Assembly: GCF_045679555.1 (NCBI RefSeq)
Contig: NC_092122.1
Location: forward strand, 8,999,284-9,063,283
Direction: 5' to 3'
DNA: 64,000 bases
DNA from: Salvelinus alpinus
Lineage: Eukaryota; Chordata; Actinopteri; Salmoniformes; Salmonidae
Under the pieces are notes generated by a model that did not search any database, was not told the DNA's origin, and worked only from the letters and a program-made list of their open reading frames with translations. This document shows positions 1 to 30,678 of this stretch, piece by piece. The translations under genes were made by a program, and so were the position numbers. How positions within the stretch are numbered: the first letter of the stretch is position 1; the number at the start of each line of letters is the position of its first letter.

Positions 1-90
1 ATAAAAACAATGTGCTTGATTTGCCTGGAGGCAATTTGATGGAAGGGTTGATGCATGGAAACTGCATCTGTAAAATGTTCTGTGGATGGG

Positions 91-192
91 TCCCAATGCA
101 TGCTATTCCCTATATTGTGGACTACCTTTGACCAGGGCACATTGGGCTCTGGTCAAAACTAGTGCACAATATTGTGAATAGGATGCAGCATG
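91..192. repeat. palindromic (fold-back) short repeat
   Basis: The left half reads CTATTCCCTATATTGTGGAC and the right half carries the near reverse complement GTGCACAATATTGTGAATAG, joined by GACCAGGGC...GCTCTGGTC. The whole block can fold into one long imperfect hairpin. Elements of this design are very common in salmonid genomes. A half copy lies in a CAPRIN2 intron near 44791-44840. No coding capacity. Confidence 0.6.
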
Positions 193-3100
193 TGTGTTAA
201 TGTGACAAGTTTGGCCTTATGTCCTCATTGTCTTATATGATCCATCAACAACCAATGAAATCACAACAGACGGAAACTGCCCAGTGCCCACCATGATCCT
301 CGCTCACTCATTGGCCGAGACACGGGAAGGAAGTGACAAGCAGGCGTTTAGTCCAATCCTGCAGCTCTGTGGAGGGCGTGGGTCTGAGATGTAATTAATA
401 AGATGATTAATCAGTAATTTAGATTTGATATTTTAGTTATTCCAGGAGCACAGTTATAGTGCAACATTTTGAGTTCTCTTCTTGGCGGTGTAGAGAGACT
501 TTGCCATTTTTAAAGCAAATGTCCTACAAGTCTACACATTTCTCCATGTAGCTAAGCATTTTGACATGCAGTTGAGAGAAAGGTTGCTGTTTTAAAACTA
601 AAATCATTGTTTGGGGATCTTTCAATTCTCCCTGACTTTTATTTTGGATGATTGTTAGTTCTCAAAGATGATATAATAAAAAAATATATAGTTCCAATAT
701 CTTCTAAACATACATTATATCTGGTTTAAGTTGACACTGAAAGCACTTTTCCATCCCGAACTTTAGGCGACCAGAAAAAACGCTTAGGCTTCCTGCCCAA
801 GGATTTCAATAGCAGAAAAATCCCTGCATTCATTCAGAGAGACTTAGTCAGTCAGAGCGTGCAATAAGGTGGTTGATCAAAGCATACTGTTCATATGAAA
901 ATGAGGGGACTTTACACCATGTCTCCTTCTCCCCTCTCTCTGTGCTGGGAGTGCACCTGGTTTCTGTTGTGTACCATTGTTGGCTTGTCTCGTCCCTTCT
1001 GAGACTGTGTCTGATAGGGACCAGTCCCAATGACTGACAGTTTCACTATGACTTGCCTCGTGTCATATGTTCAGCCTTGAAACACAGAAGCCGATCTTTG
1101 TCTCTTCCGTTCGCATTTTCCACTTGGCCCCAGCAGCATTGTGGTCAACTGTATCTGTTTTGGACGTTTGCAGATGACGACAATTCAATGCATTCCCCTA
1201 CTTATCAAGCAATAACATACAATATTTTACACAACAACCTCCATTGGAAAGCAGTATTGGAGGGTGTTGTGAAAGTTTTTAATGGCCCTGTGAAATAGAG
1301 TTGAACACTCTCGCATAACCACCCCCCCCCCCCCCATGTAGTTCAGCTGAGGTCAACATCGGACGGAGAGAATAATATTATTCCCCCATGAGCCTTTGCA
1401 GGGTGCTTTTGATGTTTTTCGTGTTGGGGAAAACTGGAGTCTCACATCTGTGACGGGTTGAATATTAAATTAGGAAGAGCTGGTGTCAAATCAGCAAGAA
1501 TTATGTATTAATGAAGTCTGTCGAGACGCAGTGTATTCATATTCATGTCGGGGCTAAACTTATCTTCACATAATACGATCATAACAGTGGATGAGAGAGG
1601 AAAGAAAGTTGGGATAGAGTTGCGTGAGACATGAGTAAAGTACTGTGACTCATCCTTTAATGAGAATCACTCTATCTTTCTCTGCATCACAGAGCAGGCT
1701 GTGTCAAGTTAAAACCCTCAACATGCAGAGGCTTGTGAGAGTATATTTGGTTATTAACTACGTTATCCTGATTTTTGTTCTCTTATGTTCCTTGTTGTGG
1801 TTCTATTGCTCTGTTCATTTCAGAGAGAGACTGGTTTCCCACAGGGAATGCCAAAAGGGCATGTTGGCAGCACTTTGAAGTAGTTACCGGTAAAATTATT
1901 GCAAGCGTTTCTTTGATAGACTAGCTGAAGGGCAAATTGGTGCATTTATGCAATATAAATACATGGGTATTAGTTTGCTGTGTAGTTTCCTTTATTTTAT
2001 GCATTGCTTAAGTAAAGTCATGTAAAAGTCCCAAGTTTTCTGCAGCTCTTCTAGGTTTCCCCTCATACATAATTGAGTATTGCAGTGTAAGGGTTTAGCT
2101 TGTATACGGTCAGTGTGTTATTGTACGAGTGTGTGGGTGTGCAGTGCACCACAGAGGAGCTAGAAAGTTTACTCAGCAACTCTCACACTCCCCTTTTTAG
2201 TTCTGTCTTTCTCTCGGTTTCTCCCACTCTTTCTCACTCCGTCTCGCTCTTTCGCTACCACACTTTCTCTTTGTGTCGGCCTTCACCTCATTTCTCTGTC
2301 TCCCTTTTCTTATCTGGGATCCAATCATAGAATGCGTTACTGTGATCCTCAAATCACACTTTCACCGTGTCTCTACATGACTCTCATTCCATTTTCTGCG
2401 TGTCCTGTGGCGCAAGTCTTTTGTGAGGGTGTTATTACTCCTATCTATCATGTGTCTTTAGTTTTCTCCATAAATATCCTATAAGTAGGAGCCCCTACAG
2501 ATACCCCTCCACATACACCTTTTCACACCGTACCCCCTCCTCCTCTCCATCATTACTAATCATCTCCATGGGAGGCAGGAAGGCAGGTGGGTTATCATTA
2601 CAATTTCAACTGCAAGCACCCCTGTTCTGTTCCTAATGTTTGTAGCTAGGCCTCAAAATAGCTAGGCCTCAAAATGGAGAATTCGAGGCGCAGACAGTGG
2701 CTAATGGACACACACACACAGACAGGTGCTCCTGCAGTGCGCACACACACACACTGATTAATGGCCAGGTCTGGTGTGCTCTCTGTACAGTGTTAGTGTG
2801 TTATTAGTATGATTAGTTGCTCATGAGACCGAGAGGAGGAGATGCTAAAGTGGAGCTGTTTTCAGCTCTCTGAAAGAGCATCTGGATCCTTACAGCTACT
2901 CTGTCTAATACACAGCAACCGACCATTGGAAGATGTCGCCAGTCTGGATCCATGCTCTGTATTGGAATATATTGTGCGTGCAGTGTATAGTCCAGTGTAA
3001 TGTCCAATGCACTTAGCTGTCTTTCCCTGACCTGAGACCTTGTATGGGGGGGGGGGGGGGGGGATTGGGAATAGAGGGTCAATTAGAGTGTCTGTCCGTC

Positions 3101-3570
3101 CATCTGTGTGTGAGACGCATGCGTTGGTCTGTGTATTTATAGCAAGATGGTCACTTGCAGACAGACTTTGAGGCAAGGTAGATGCACGCACACAGTCTCT
3201 CACACACACACACACACGCAATATACAAATGCTAGGTCCCCTAGTTCTCTTGTAGAATGTAAATTGGCTAGGTCTTTGTGTAATGCTTTGTCGACCTTGA
3301 AAAGTGTAATGCATTTTGAGTGAAAGTACACCTGAGCAGCGGAGAGAGTGAAAGCGAGTGAGGGATGGAGAAAAGGCTAGAGGGAGAGTGGTTGCGTGGA
3401 TAAATTGGTATAGCGTGCCGTTGATTTATTATGGAGGTCAGTCAGGCTTACGGTCTGATCATTTTATTCATATCTGATGATGGAACTCCTGAACTCAGTA
3501 CCAAAGCCAGGGTGAGACCACTGGTCCTAATCTTTAATCAGGAACAGGAGACATTGCGGGCCAACACACA

Positions 3571-3611
3571 CACGCGCACGCGCACACACACGCACACGCG
3601 CACACACACAG
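3571..3611. repeat. alternating CA/CG purine-pyrimidine tract
   Basis: About 40 bp of strictly alternating CA and CG dinucleotides (cacacgcgcacgcgcacac...), mixing (CA)n with (CG)n. This composition favours left-handed DNA in vitro. It lies about 230 bp before the first visible DENND5B exon, within the presumed intron. Confidence 0.7.
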
Positions 3612-3846
3612 AATGGTGATTTAAATTGAATCCATCAGAACAGAGTTTCTTTCATCCCGTATTGCCCCCAGATTCAATTTTGATCTGTTGATTTAAAGTT
3701 ACTCTCTGCTGCTTCTTCTCTCCTCCCTCTCTAACATCTCCCTTATATTTCCCCTCCACCTTTCCAATCACTCACTCCATCCCTCCTTTTCCTCCACCTC
3801 TCCCCCTCCCAAATTCTCTCCCTTCCCTCACCCTACCTCTCTCCAG

Positions 3847-23036
<19,190 letters not shown>

Positions 23037-23471
23037 CCCCTACCGCACAGCCTGCTGGGAAACCATCCAGTCCAGGACTACATTACCCACAAACCCTTGC
23101 TCTGTTCCCTTTTGCCCTTTCACTGTCGCCGTCTTTGTCGAGGCCTGCTTCAGCTGATTCACTCTGGGAAAAGTCTTATAGGTAGGGAAGTAAAGATTGA
23201 GGACTTTCTAAAGAGACCAGAGACAGTTCACTACCAAAGCAATCGATTCCACTGCTTCAGAACAGAAGCTTGGGCTTTTAATCATTGATGAGTGATGATG
23301 CAGTATTATTATTACATAGCTTGTGGTTTTGAAAATATCCTTTTTGATATTTAATAAGAAGGGACTGTTTTTAAAGAAAACCCGTGGATGTTTCCCTATG
23401 TGCTAGATGTGTGTAGCCCACTGTAGGTAGCTCTTCAATGGACACTTTTAGCCTGTGTGATGGAGATCCTA

Positions 23472-23569
23472 TGTGATAGGCTTCCCTCTAGTGGTGAAAA
23501 CTAGGATATCGCATACTGTACTTCCCCAATGGAAATACAATAGTCCATTGAAAGAGTCCCTTTGATACT
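23472..23569 (+). repeat. 98-bp duplicated block, 3' UTR copy
   Basis: 97 of 98 bases match the intronic block at 21862-21959, with the single difference at AAAGAG versus AAAAAG. The copies are in direct orientation about 1.6 kb apart. Confidence 0.9.
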
Positions 23570-24046
23570 TGCACAGCCTGTCTGCTGGATCCTGCTCCAA
23601 CTTCAGCTAGCGTTAGCATTAGCAAGCATGCCTGTGGGTCATAGTAGGCCAGGAATAAGGAAACCAAAACAGAAAGTGACTGTTTGCCCCTGCTGCCTCT
23701 CCATGGTCTCTGCACTGGGAATATCTGTGGGTGAAACTTCATCAGCTGGATGAAGATGACTACCATGGAAAGAAAAACTGGACTCATCTGCTTTCAGCAC
23801 TACACTGAGTTGTGTGCAATGCAGCTTTTTGATTGGATGTTGGCTCATTCTAGATACACCTACTGTGTTGGACTGGATCTTTGTTCTGCTTTGTGATTGG
23901 CTAGCAGATCTTGGTGGACACAAACACTGCGCTGAATTGGAGAGGTCTTTCCTAGGGGGGCAGGGGCTTTTCTAGGGTTGCATGGACATTCCAAACAAAT
24001 TACAGGCATTGACCTGACCCTATTTCAAACTGTGTGTGTCTATGTA

Positions 24047-24593
24047 CAGAGTGTACAAAACATTAAGAACACCTTCCTAATATTGTGTTTTGGGGCACCT
24101 CCCCCTTTTGCCCTCAGAACAGCCTCATTTTGTCAGGGCATGGACTCTACAAGGAGTCGAAAGCGTTCCACAGGGATGCTGGCCCATGTTGACTCCAATG
24201 CTTCCCACAGTTGTCAAGTTGGCTGGATGACCTTTGGGTGGTGGACCATTCTTGATACACATAGGAAACTGTTGAGCGTGAAACACCCGGCAGCGTTGCA
24301 GTTCTTGACACAAACCAGAGTGCCTGGCACCTACTACCATACCCCGTAAAAATAAACTTAAATATTTTGTCTCGCCATTCACCCTCTGAGTGGCACACAT
24401 AAACAATCCATATCTCAATTGTCTCAAGACTTAAAAATCATTCTTTAACCGGCCTCTTTAACTAGTCTCCTGCCCTTCATCTACACTGATTTGAAGTGGA
24501 TTTAACAAGTGACTTCAATAAGGGATCATAGCTTTCACCTGGTCAGTCTGACATGGAAAGAGCAGGTGTTCATAATGTTTTGTACACTCAGTG
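24047..24593 (+). mobile_element. non-autonomous TIR element, family A copy 1
   Basis: Left end CAGAGTGTACAAAACATTAA and right end ATGTTTTGTACACTCAGTG are inverted. The interior carries TTTTGCCCTCAGAACAGCCT and GGATGCTGGCCCATGTTGAC, shared with the copies at 36187-36708 (opposite orientation) and 57469-57962. A TA precedes the left end, which fits a Tc1-type target. The interior contains broken reading frames only. Confidence 0.8.
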
Positions 24594-26399
24594 AATGTGT
24601 TCTAATGTTATTTTTATATTAGAAATCATAATGGTCAATGTATTCAATTTCATCCTCGTTTCTGTCATGCACTGTGTGTGTGTGTGTGTGTGTGTGAGAG
24701 ATTGTTGACCTCAAATGGACACTTACTCTGTGTGGTATTGAAATGTTCCAGCCCCTTTTTAATGTGATACATGTGAAATACACTGTAATATAAAACAATT
24801 ACAATAAGAACCTATACATACAACCCCTAATGATGTATTTATCATAAATGCCTCAAACCTTCCTATAAGTGGTTATTTTCTGGTGAGTGTTAACTCCTTC
24901 TGGGACTATTTCTAGCTGGTTGTATTTTTCAATATAAAATAGATCTCTTGCCACTTTTTCAATCAACGTTGATGAACATGTTCTTATATTTCTGTAACAA
25001 CAAGTGTAAATAGGGTGTTTATGCATGTGTACTAAAAAGGGTGATCAGAATAGATGTTGACTCAAGTTATTAGGCTAACTATGACCAGACAATAGATTTG
25101 AACCCAACCAAAAGGGAAAACTGACAGATTTAGAATCACACTTTTAACTGTTTTGACCACAGTACTTTTCCAGTATTAACGCATAAAAGGACAGAAAATG
25201 TGTTTTTAATGTTCTGATTTTATGTATTTATTCCTATAAACTGTGGTAGTAATCAAGAAACGTTCAGACACTGGTTGCGACAGGGGCAAAGAGCCGCCTG
25301 TGAAATTACATGCTGCATGTTGATCCATGCGAATTTCCTTCTATAACATTCACAGTTTGGTCCTGCTACTAGGTTCCTACTGTCTTGTGTATCATGGATT
25401 CCAACAATCAAAAAAACCTATCTACCTGTATCTGTAAGAAGCAACAAACATAGGAGGATGATTGACTCCATAGATGTTTAGCGCATAGCTGTGAGCAAAG
25501 TGTCCGTCTACAGTAGTGTAGAGAGAATAGGGTCCCTCTTTGCATCTCCTAAAGTGCTACTGCATGCAGTTGTACTCTGCGACTCGACTGTGTACTTTCT
25601 CCTAACACACCACTACAGCTAGACTCATTCAGTAGTCCTGTACTGTACGTTTGTCTTTATGTTACATGAACCTGTGACAAACGCTGTCCCCCGCTGGGTG
25701 GAATATCTGTCCTAACATTACTAGGTAGGCAATGCTACTACAGAACCTTCCCTTTCCTACAAGTGCATGTGTAAACTGTATGTCCAGTGGGAGGAGATCA
25801 TGTAATGAATGGAGTCCTATGTCCATGTAAAAGTAAATGATAACTGTTCTGATATTAATGATGCACTTCATTAAAAACTTGCTCAATATGTTTGATTCGT
25901 GTGTGTGTGCACAGCCCTCGGGTAAAATACATGTCCATTGTGATACTGAGATCACCTCTATGGGTGGAGATGACATATGATCCTCATGAGAATTCAATGA
26001 CAAACAATATAACGTTTAACTCATCGAGCAACTTCTGATTCCTGTTTCCCTACCAAAACAATGATTGTTACTTACATGGTGCAACCTGTTATTTTACGAA
26101 TGTTTTCTAGCTGAATAACTTTTTAATGTTGTGTTTATTGCATTATTACTACTTGTTTAAAATAGACTAAATTGTCTGTTAAAACGACCTAATGTGCTAC
26201 ACGTACCACACGTAGCCTACCTACAGACATGCTGCCTCTGTATTTTCGGAGTAGTCACGCCTCCTTTCTTCGATTCACAGCGCACAGATTTCAACTGGTT
26301 CCACCCCCCATTTCCCGCGTAATTCCCCTCCTTGTATGGGCAATAGAATGCAGACGCAGTCAAAACTACAGTTCCGTATGTAAATTGGTTTGATTGAAG

Positions 26400-26640
26400 A
26401 AAATCAGAAAATGGTGGCGTTGCCAAACGCGCATGCGTAAACATCTCGAATACTCCTAGGGAGTCTTCGCGTCCTCGCTTCCTTCTCAAAACCCATTGGA
26501 TCAGAGAGCCAGAGGTCTCGCCCCTCTGACATTTTCCTCCAATGGGTTTTGAAAACAATTTGAGAGAGGACGCGAGCTAAAACAATTGAGATTCTCCCCC
26601 AGACACGCAAGTAAAACGGCAACATCCGAACGGTGTGGAC
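26400..26640 (+). promoter_or_regulatory. SINHCAF: probable SINHCAF promoter with inverted CCAAT boxes
   Basis: A CpG-richer stretch than its surroundings, containing an imperfect inverted repeat. The left arm is about 26466-26500 (…GCGTCCTCGC…CCCATTGGA) and the right arm 26538-26576 (TCCAATGGGTTTTG…GAGGACGCGAG). The arms place two CCAAT motifs in opposite orientation about 40 bp apart, as expected for NF-Y sites. No TATA box is evident. It is followed by the presumed first non-coding exon. Promoter identity is inferred from position and composition. Confidence 0.55.
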
Positions 26641-26735
26641 GTTAATGGTGTATTCAGTGTTACATGAGTTTAAATAGCTTACTAACGACGTTTTTTATAA
26701 CTATTACAACTCATTCATCATTGACTATAAATAAA
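26640..26735 (+). other. SINHCAF: probable 5' UTR exon of SINHCAF
   Basis: A strong donor AAAG|gtaaggac lies at 26735/26736, directly downstream of the CCAAT-bearing region, and the SINHCAF coding exon starts right at an acceptor (cccag|ATG, 30678/30679). A non-coding exon ending at 26735 would fit. The transcription start is not determinable by eye. Confidence 0.45.
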
Positions 26736-27987
26736 GGTAAGGACATTACTTTGTTTGAAATAGAATTGGCTGTCTGTCAAGCTTCACATTATGCCTGAAG
26801 TTATTCGAGGATGTAGGCTATTTAACATGGTTAAATATCTCTAAAAAGCCATTCAAACGTTTCTTTATTATTCTAAATTGTTTTAAACTTTGAGTTAATT
26901 CATGTTTATTTCAGTTTTCTGTCCGCGAATGACACACTGGAAATGGTATTCGTGTTGGGCGCTCATTTCTTCTGCTTGGCATCCAGTGACAATGAATGCT
27001 CACATTCTTTGATCAGGACTAGAGTCCAACAAATGTTTTGTTTTTGTGCAACAACACAACAATTCTAACCTACACTATTTTAAATAGTTATGTAATACTC
27101 TTTTTTTCAAATAAGGTATTTATGTTATGTAGACTAGGCTGGTTTCGTTTTCAAGACACCATACCGCCGCATCAACAAAACCTTCAATGCAAACAGTGTA
27201 GGCTAGAATACTTGACAAGGAGTTAATCATTTCGTTGTGTTATAACCTTTTTTATTTTATCAAGTTTCGATTACAATCTGAGTAAAACATTTTGGGTGTG
27301 AGTGACATTTGTGTGGTAGGTGGGTGTGTGGCTCAGCGCCAAACATGCCACTGGTCCCCTTCCAATATTGTTCAACCCTGTAACTTGTTTGCATGCATGG
27401 ACTGTTCAGGTCTTCTAACTTTAAATAATTAACACTTGTGTTAATAAACTTCCTAAAAGTAGGTAGCAACCAGCTTCTCTGAAACGTGCATGTGTTTACA
27501 GTCCGGCGGTGGGTTTGGAACCTTCCCACTGCGCACTGACGCACAATAATTCGGAAAACAAAGACATGGAGAAAGATGCCGTATAGCAGCAGCGGTGTTG
27601 AGTGTCACGTGGTAGTAATTGTTTTGGGTGGTTTTACGAACTGGTAGAAGCAGCATTCGTACTCGTAAGGTCAAATTGTGTATGAATATAGATGCTGTTT
27701 ATGATGCAGGAGAACTAGAGGGGACCATGCTTTCTCGGTGGGTGGTGATCGATGTACATTCGACACATGCAAGTCTTTTTTTATTTTACTTAAATAATGT
27801 AATTTTAAAAACCAGTAGACAATGCAGTGGTTGTTTTCATTTGATCCAATTATTGATGAAAAAACGATTCAAAGCAGTTATTTTGAACGTAGTAAATTTG
27901 GCAAGCACATCACCAGTTCAGTGTACAGTCGGCACCATGTCGCCCCGCCTGCATCCTTCGAAGCATGTTGGCTATTGGGCCTATATA

Positions 27988-29065
27988 AACTCAGCAAAAA
28001 TAGAAACGTCCTCTCAGTCAACCGCGTTTATTTTCAGCAAACTTAACATGTGTAAATATTTGTATGAACATAAGATTCAATAACTGAGACATAAACTGAA
28101 CAAGTTCCACAAACATGTGACTACGAGAAATGGAATGTGTCCCTGAACAAAGATTGCCTGCAATGACAACAAGCTCAGTGCGATGATGCTGTGACACACC
28201 GCCCCAGACCATGATGGACCCCCCACCTCCAAATCGATCCCGCTCCAGAGTACAGGCCTCGGTGTAACGCTCATTCCTTCAACGATAAACACGAATCCGA
28301 CCATCGCCCCTGGTGAGACAAAACCGTGACTCGTCAGTGAAGAGCACTTTTTGCCAGTCCTGTGTGGTCCAGCGACAGTGGCTTTGTGCCCATAGGTGAT
28401 GTTGTTGCCGGTGATGTCTGGTGAGGACCTGCCTTACAACAGGCTGGACTGAGGGCTTGTAAGCCTCTCTCAGCCTATTGTGGACAGTCTGAGCACTGAT
28501 GGAGGGATTGTGCGTTCCTGGCGTAACTTGGGCAGTTGTTGTTGCCATCCTGTACCTGTCCTGCAGGTGTGATGTTCGGATGTACCGATCCTGTGCAGGT
28601 GTTGTTACGTGGTCTGCCACTGCGAGGACGATCAGCTGTCCGTCCTGTCTCCCTGAGGCACTGTCTTAGGCGTCTCACAGCATGGACATTGCAATTTATT
28701 GCCCTGGCCACATCTGCAGTCCTCATGCCCCCTTGCAGCATGTCTAAGGCACGTTCACGCAGATGAGCAGGGACCCTGGGCATCTTTCTTTTGGTGTTTT
28801 TCAGAGTCAGTAGAAAGGCCTCTTTAGTGTCCTAAGTTTTTATAACTGTGACCTTAATTGCCTATCGTCTGTAAGCTGTTAGTGTCTTAACGACCGTTCC
28901 ACAGGTGCATGTTCATTAATTGTTTATGGTTCATTGAAAAAGCATGGGAAACAGTGTTTAAACCCTTTACAATGAAGATCTGTGGAGTTATTTGGATTTT
29001 TACGAATTATCTTTGAAAGACAGGGTCCTGAAAAAGGGATGTTTATTTCTCTTTTTGCGTTTACG
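27988..29065 (-). mobile_element. Tc1-like transposon in SINHCAF intron 1
   Basis: The left terminal repeat AACTCAGCAAAAATAGAAAC is mirrored at the right by ATGTTTATTTCTCTTTTTGC. The minus strand carries a decayed transposase in several frames: 28783-28475 with MPRVPAHLRERALDMLQGG and a helix-turn-helix, then about 28620-28279 with WTTQDWQKVLFTDESRFCLT (first catalytic Asp in TDESRF), then remnants to about 28080. Frame breaks separate these pieces, so it is inactive. Confidence 0.85.
28279..28783 (-). pseudogene. decayed Tc1 transposase
   Basis: Two overlapping minus-strand frames hold the N-terminal DNA-binding region (DVARAINCNVHAVRRLRQCL) and the start of the catalytic core (HHRQQHHLWAQSHCRW, VLFTDESRFCL). 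A frame change near 28550-28600 divides them, and further stops cut off the Asn/Glu-containing end. It is a remnant of a protein of about 340 residues. Confidence 0.8.
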
Positions 29066-30678
29066 TCAGAGCTGGTATTATACAATCGTTTGTGCGCTAA
29101 AGATTTACGACTGGTCCTGCTGACCACATGTATGGCTTTTGCAGTGTATCTTCTTTTTTTAAATGTAGGTAGGCTATTACATTCACAGCGGTTAGCTTAA
29201 CCTTTTAATCTCTTTGGCACGATGAAACAAAAAAAGCTTTAACCACGATGTATCAACTCCCTTTTATCCATTTTCACATCATAATCGGATCTGTGACCAC
29301 GGACAATCGAGCATCACATGGATGCTACCACATGCCCGCATCCTTGCTATAGGGAGTCGGGACCACATGGCTTTTCGTTGCATCAGCACTGTGGTTGCAT
29401 AACAGCGTCACGGTACATGGACAGCCTGTCCTGTTCCGGGCTCATTGACGTGATGATAACCTAGTTCTCTCTGTCTGGAACTCTGGGCCATGCAAGCATT
29501 AAGGGGGCTCGTCTCCACAGGGATTGTGTGATGCAGGCCTATGACTGTGTTATGTTCATAGTAATGCATGAACAGGCCAATAACCAGGGTTTTAGTGAGG
29601 TCCTGAAGCTCATTTACTGCTTTTCTATACAATTAAAACCCTTCAAAATGCTATTTGGAGAACAACAAAAATGACTCTGGCCGTTATCATCTTGGCTGCT
29701 GTAGGTTGTTTCACCTGTCAATCTACAAGCACAGCCTATTAGCTATACCATTGTAATGTTCAGGGAGGAAGTATGATAAATGATTCCCACTGTAGCATCA
29801 GATGAAATGGAAAATTATTACATTTCTATAGAGCTGTATTGTTAGCATTTTAATATAGGCCTATAGGGAAGACGTATATTGATCTTGTAACTTTTTTGAT
29901 GATAATCTTACAGATTTTCTCAAAAAACCGCCCCATATGAGGCACTGACTCCTCAAGTGTTTCGGAACCACTGTACTAACCTCTCTGAGTGCTTCCTCTG
30001 CGTTCTCCTGCACGCGCGCCTCAGCCTCACCACGATCTCTCAGTAGTCTACTTACTCTCTTTAAAGCAAAGTTATGACTACTTAGTAAAAAAAAAAAAGT
30101 ATCCTGTTGAGGTAGGCTCCGTTTAACGGTAGCTTACTTCATCCTTCTAGCTGGTTTGGTCATTCTAGCCAGAACTCTTAAACGTTACCGCAAAAGAAGT
30201 CTCTGCCGGCAGCTAGCCACCTGACTGACACATCTATAAGAAACGACTTACCAGTTCTGCAGTCATTCTTCGAGGGTTGTTTTGTTTATTTGGGGGATGT
30301 GTAGACGGGAGTCGTGGGAAGGTTTTAAAATTGTCTTTTTTCACATTAGACAAAATGACCGAGGTCCGGACTTCTGTGTCCTCGTATGTAGTTACAGCCA
30401 TGTGCGTGAATTATGAAGACTGTTATTCCATGCTGTTGTGAACTGAACTCTCCTGAAGAGATGGTTCAGGGACCGGAAACTCTTATGAACAGTCAACCTT
30501 TGAATGAAAACAGTTAGTCGCCCGACCTGTATACTGTTGAATCAGTGATTAGGCTATCCTCTCCAAGAAATAGACCGATGGGTGTGTCATCATCATTTTT
30601 GCCAGATTACATATCCATAGATTGTATATAAACATATGTGAGTGTAAGCTATCATTGCTTCATTCCTGTATATCCCAG

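Larger units (their letters stand above)
1..3846. other. non-coding DNA upstream of the first visible DENND5B exon
   Basis: No exon with convincing splice sites and family similarity is visible here. The stretch holds a palindromic repeat at 91-192, a copy of a dispersed salmonid-type repeat around 480-620 (related sequence recurs near 60.9 kb and 63.95 kb), a poly-C run near 1321-1335, a poly-G run near 3046-3063 and short CA tracts. The first visible DENND5B exon at 3847 begins in mid-codon, so this is probably an intron of that gene, with the earlier exons left of the window. Confidence 0.6.
23037..25895 (+). other. DENND5B: DENND5B 3' UTR (extent inferred)
   Basis: After the stop at 23036 there is no further coding sequence until SINHCAF. 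A candidate poly(A) signal ATTAAA at 25870-25875 is followed by a GT-rich stretch (gattcgtgtgtgtgtgc), a plausible cleavage site near 25895. Earlier signals are possible, and the AATAAA near 24352 is inside a transposon. The region contains the second copy of the 98-bp block and a 547-bp TIR element. Confidence 0.5.
26736..30678 (+). other. SINHCAF intron 1 (no other gene seen)
   Basis: Apart from the Tc1 element at 27988-29065, I see only AT-rich unique-looking sequence with short random frames. No RNA gene or conserved coding exon was recognised. A poly-A run of about 12 lies near 30087. Confidence 0.5.

Noticed and set aside
26217-26625. Minus-strand frames of 73-113 codons near the SINHCAF promoter
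   Set aside because: No recognisable family, and they arise from the GC-richer promoter sequence.
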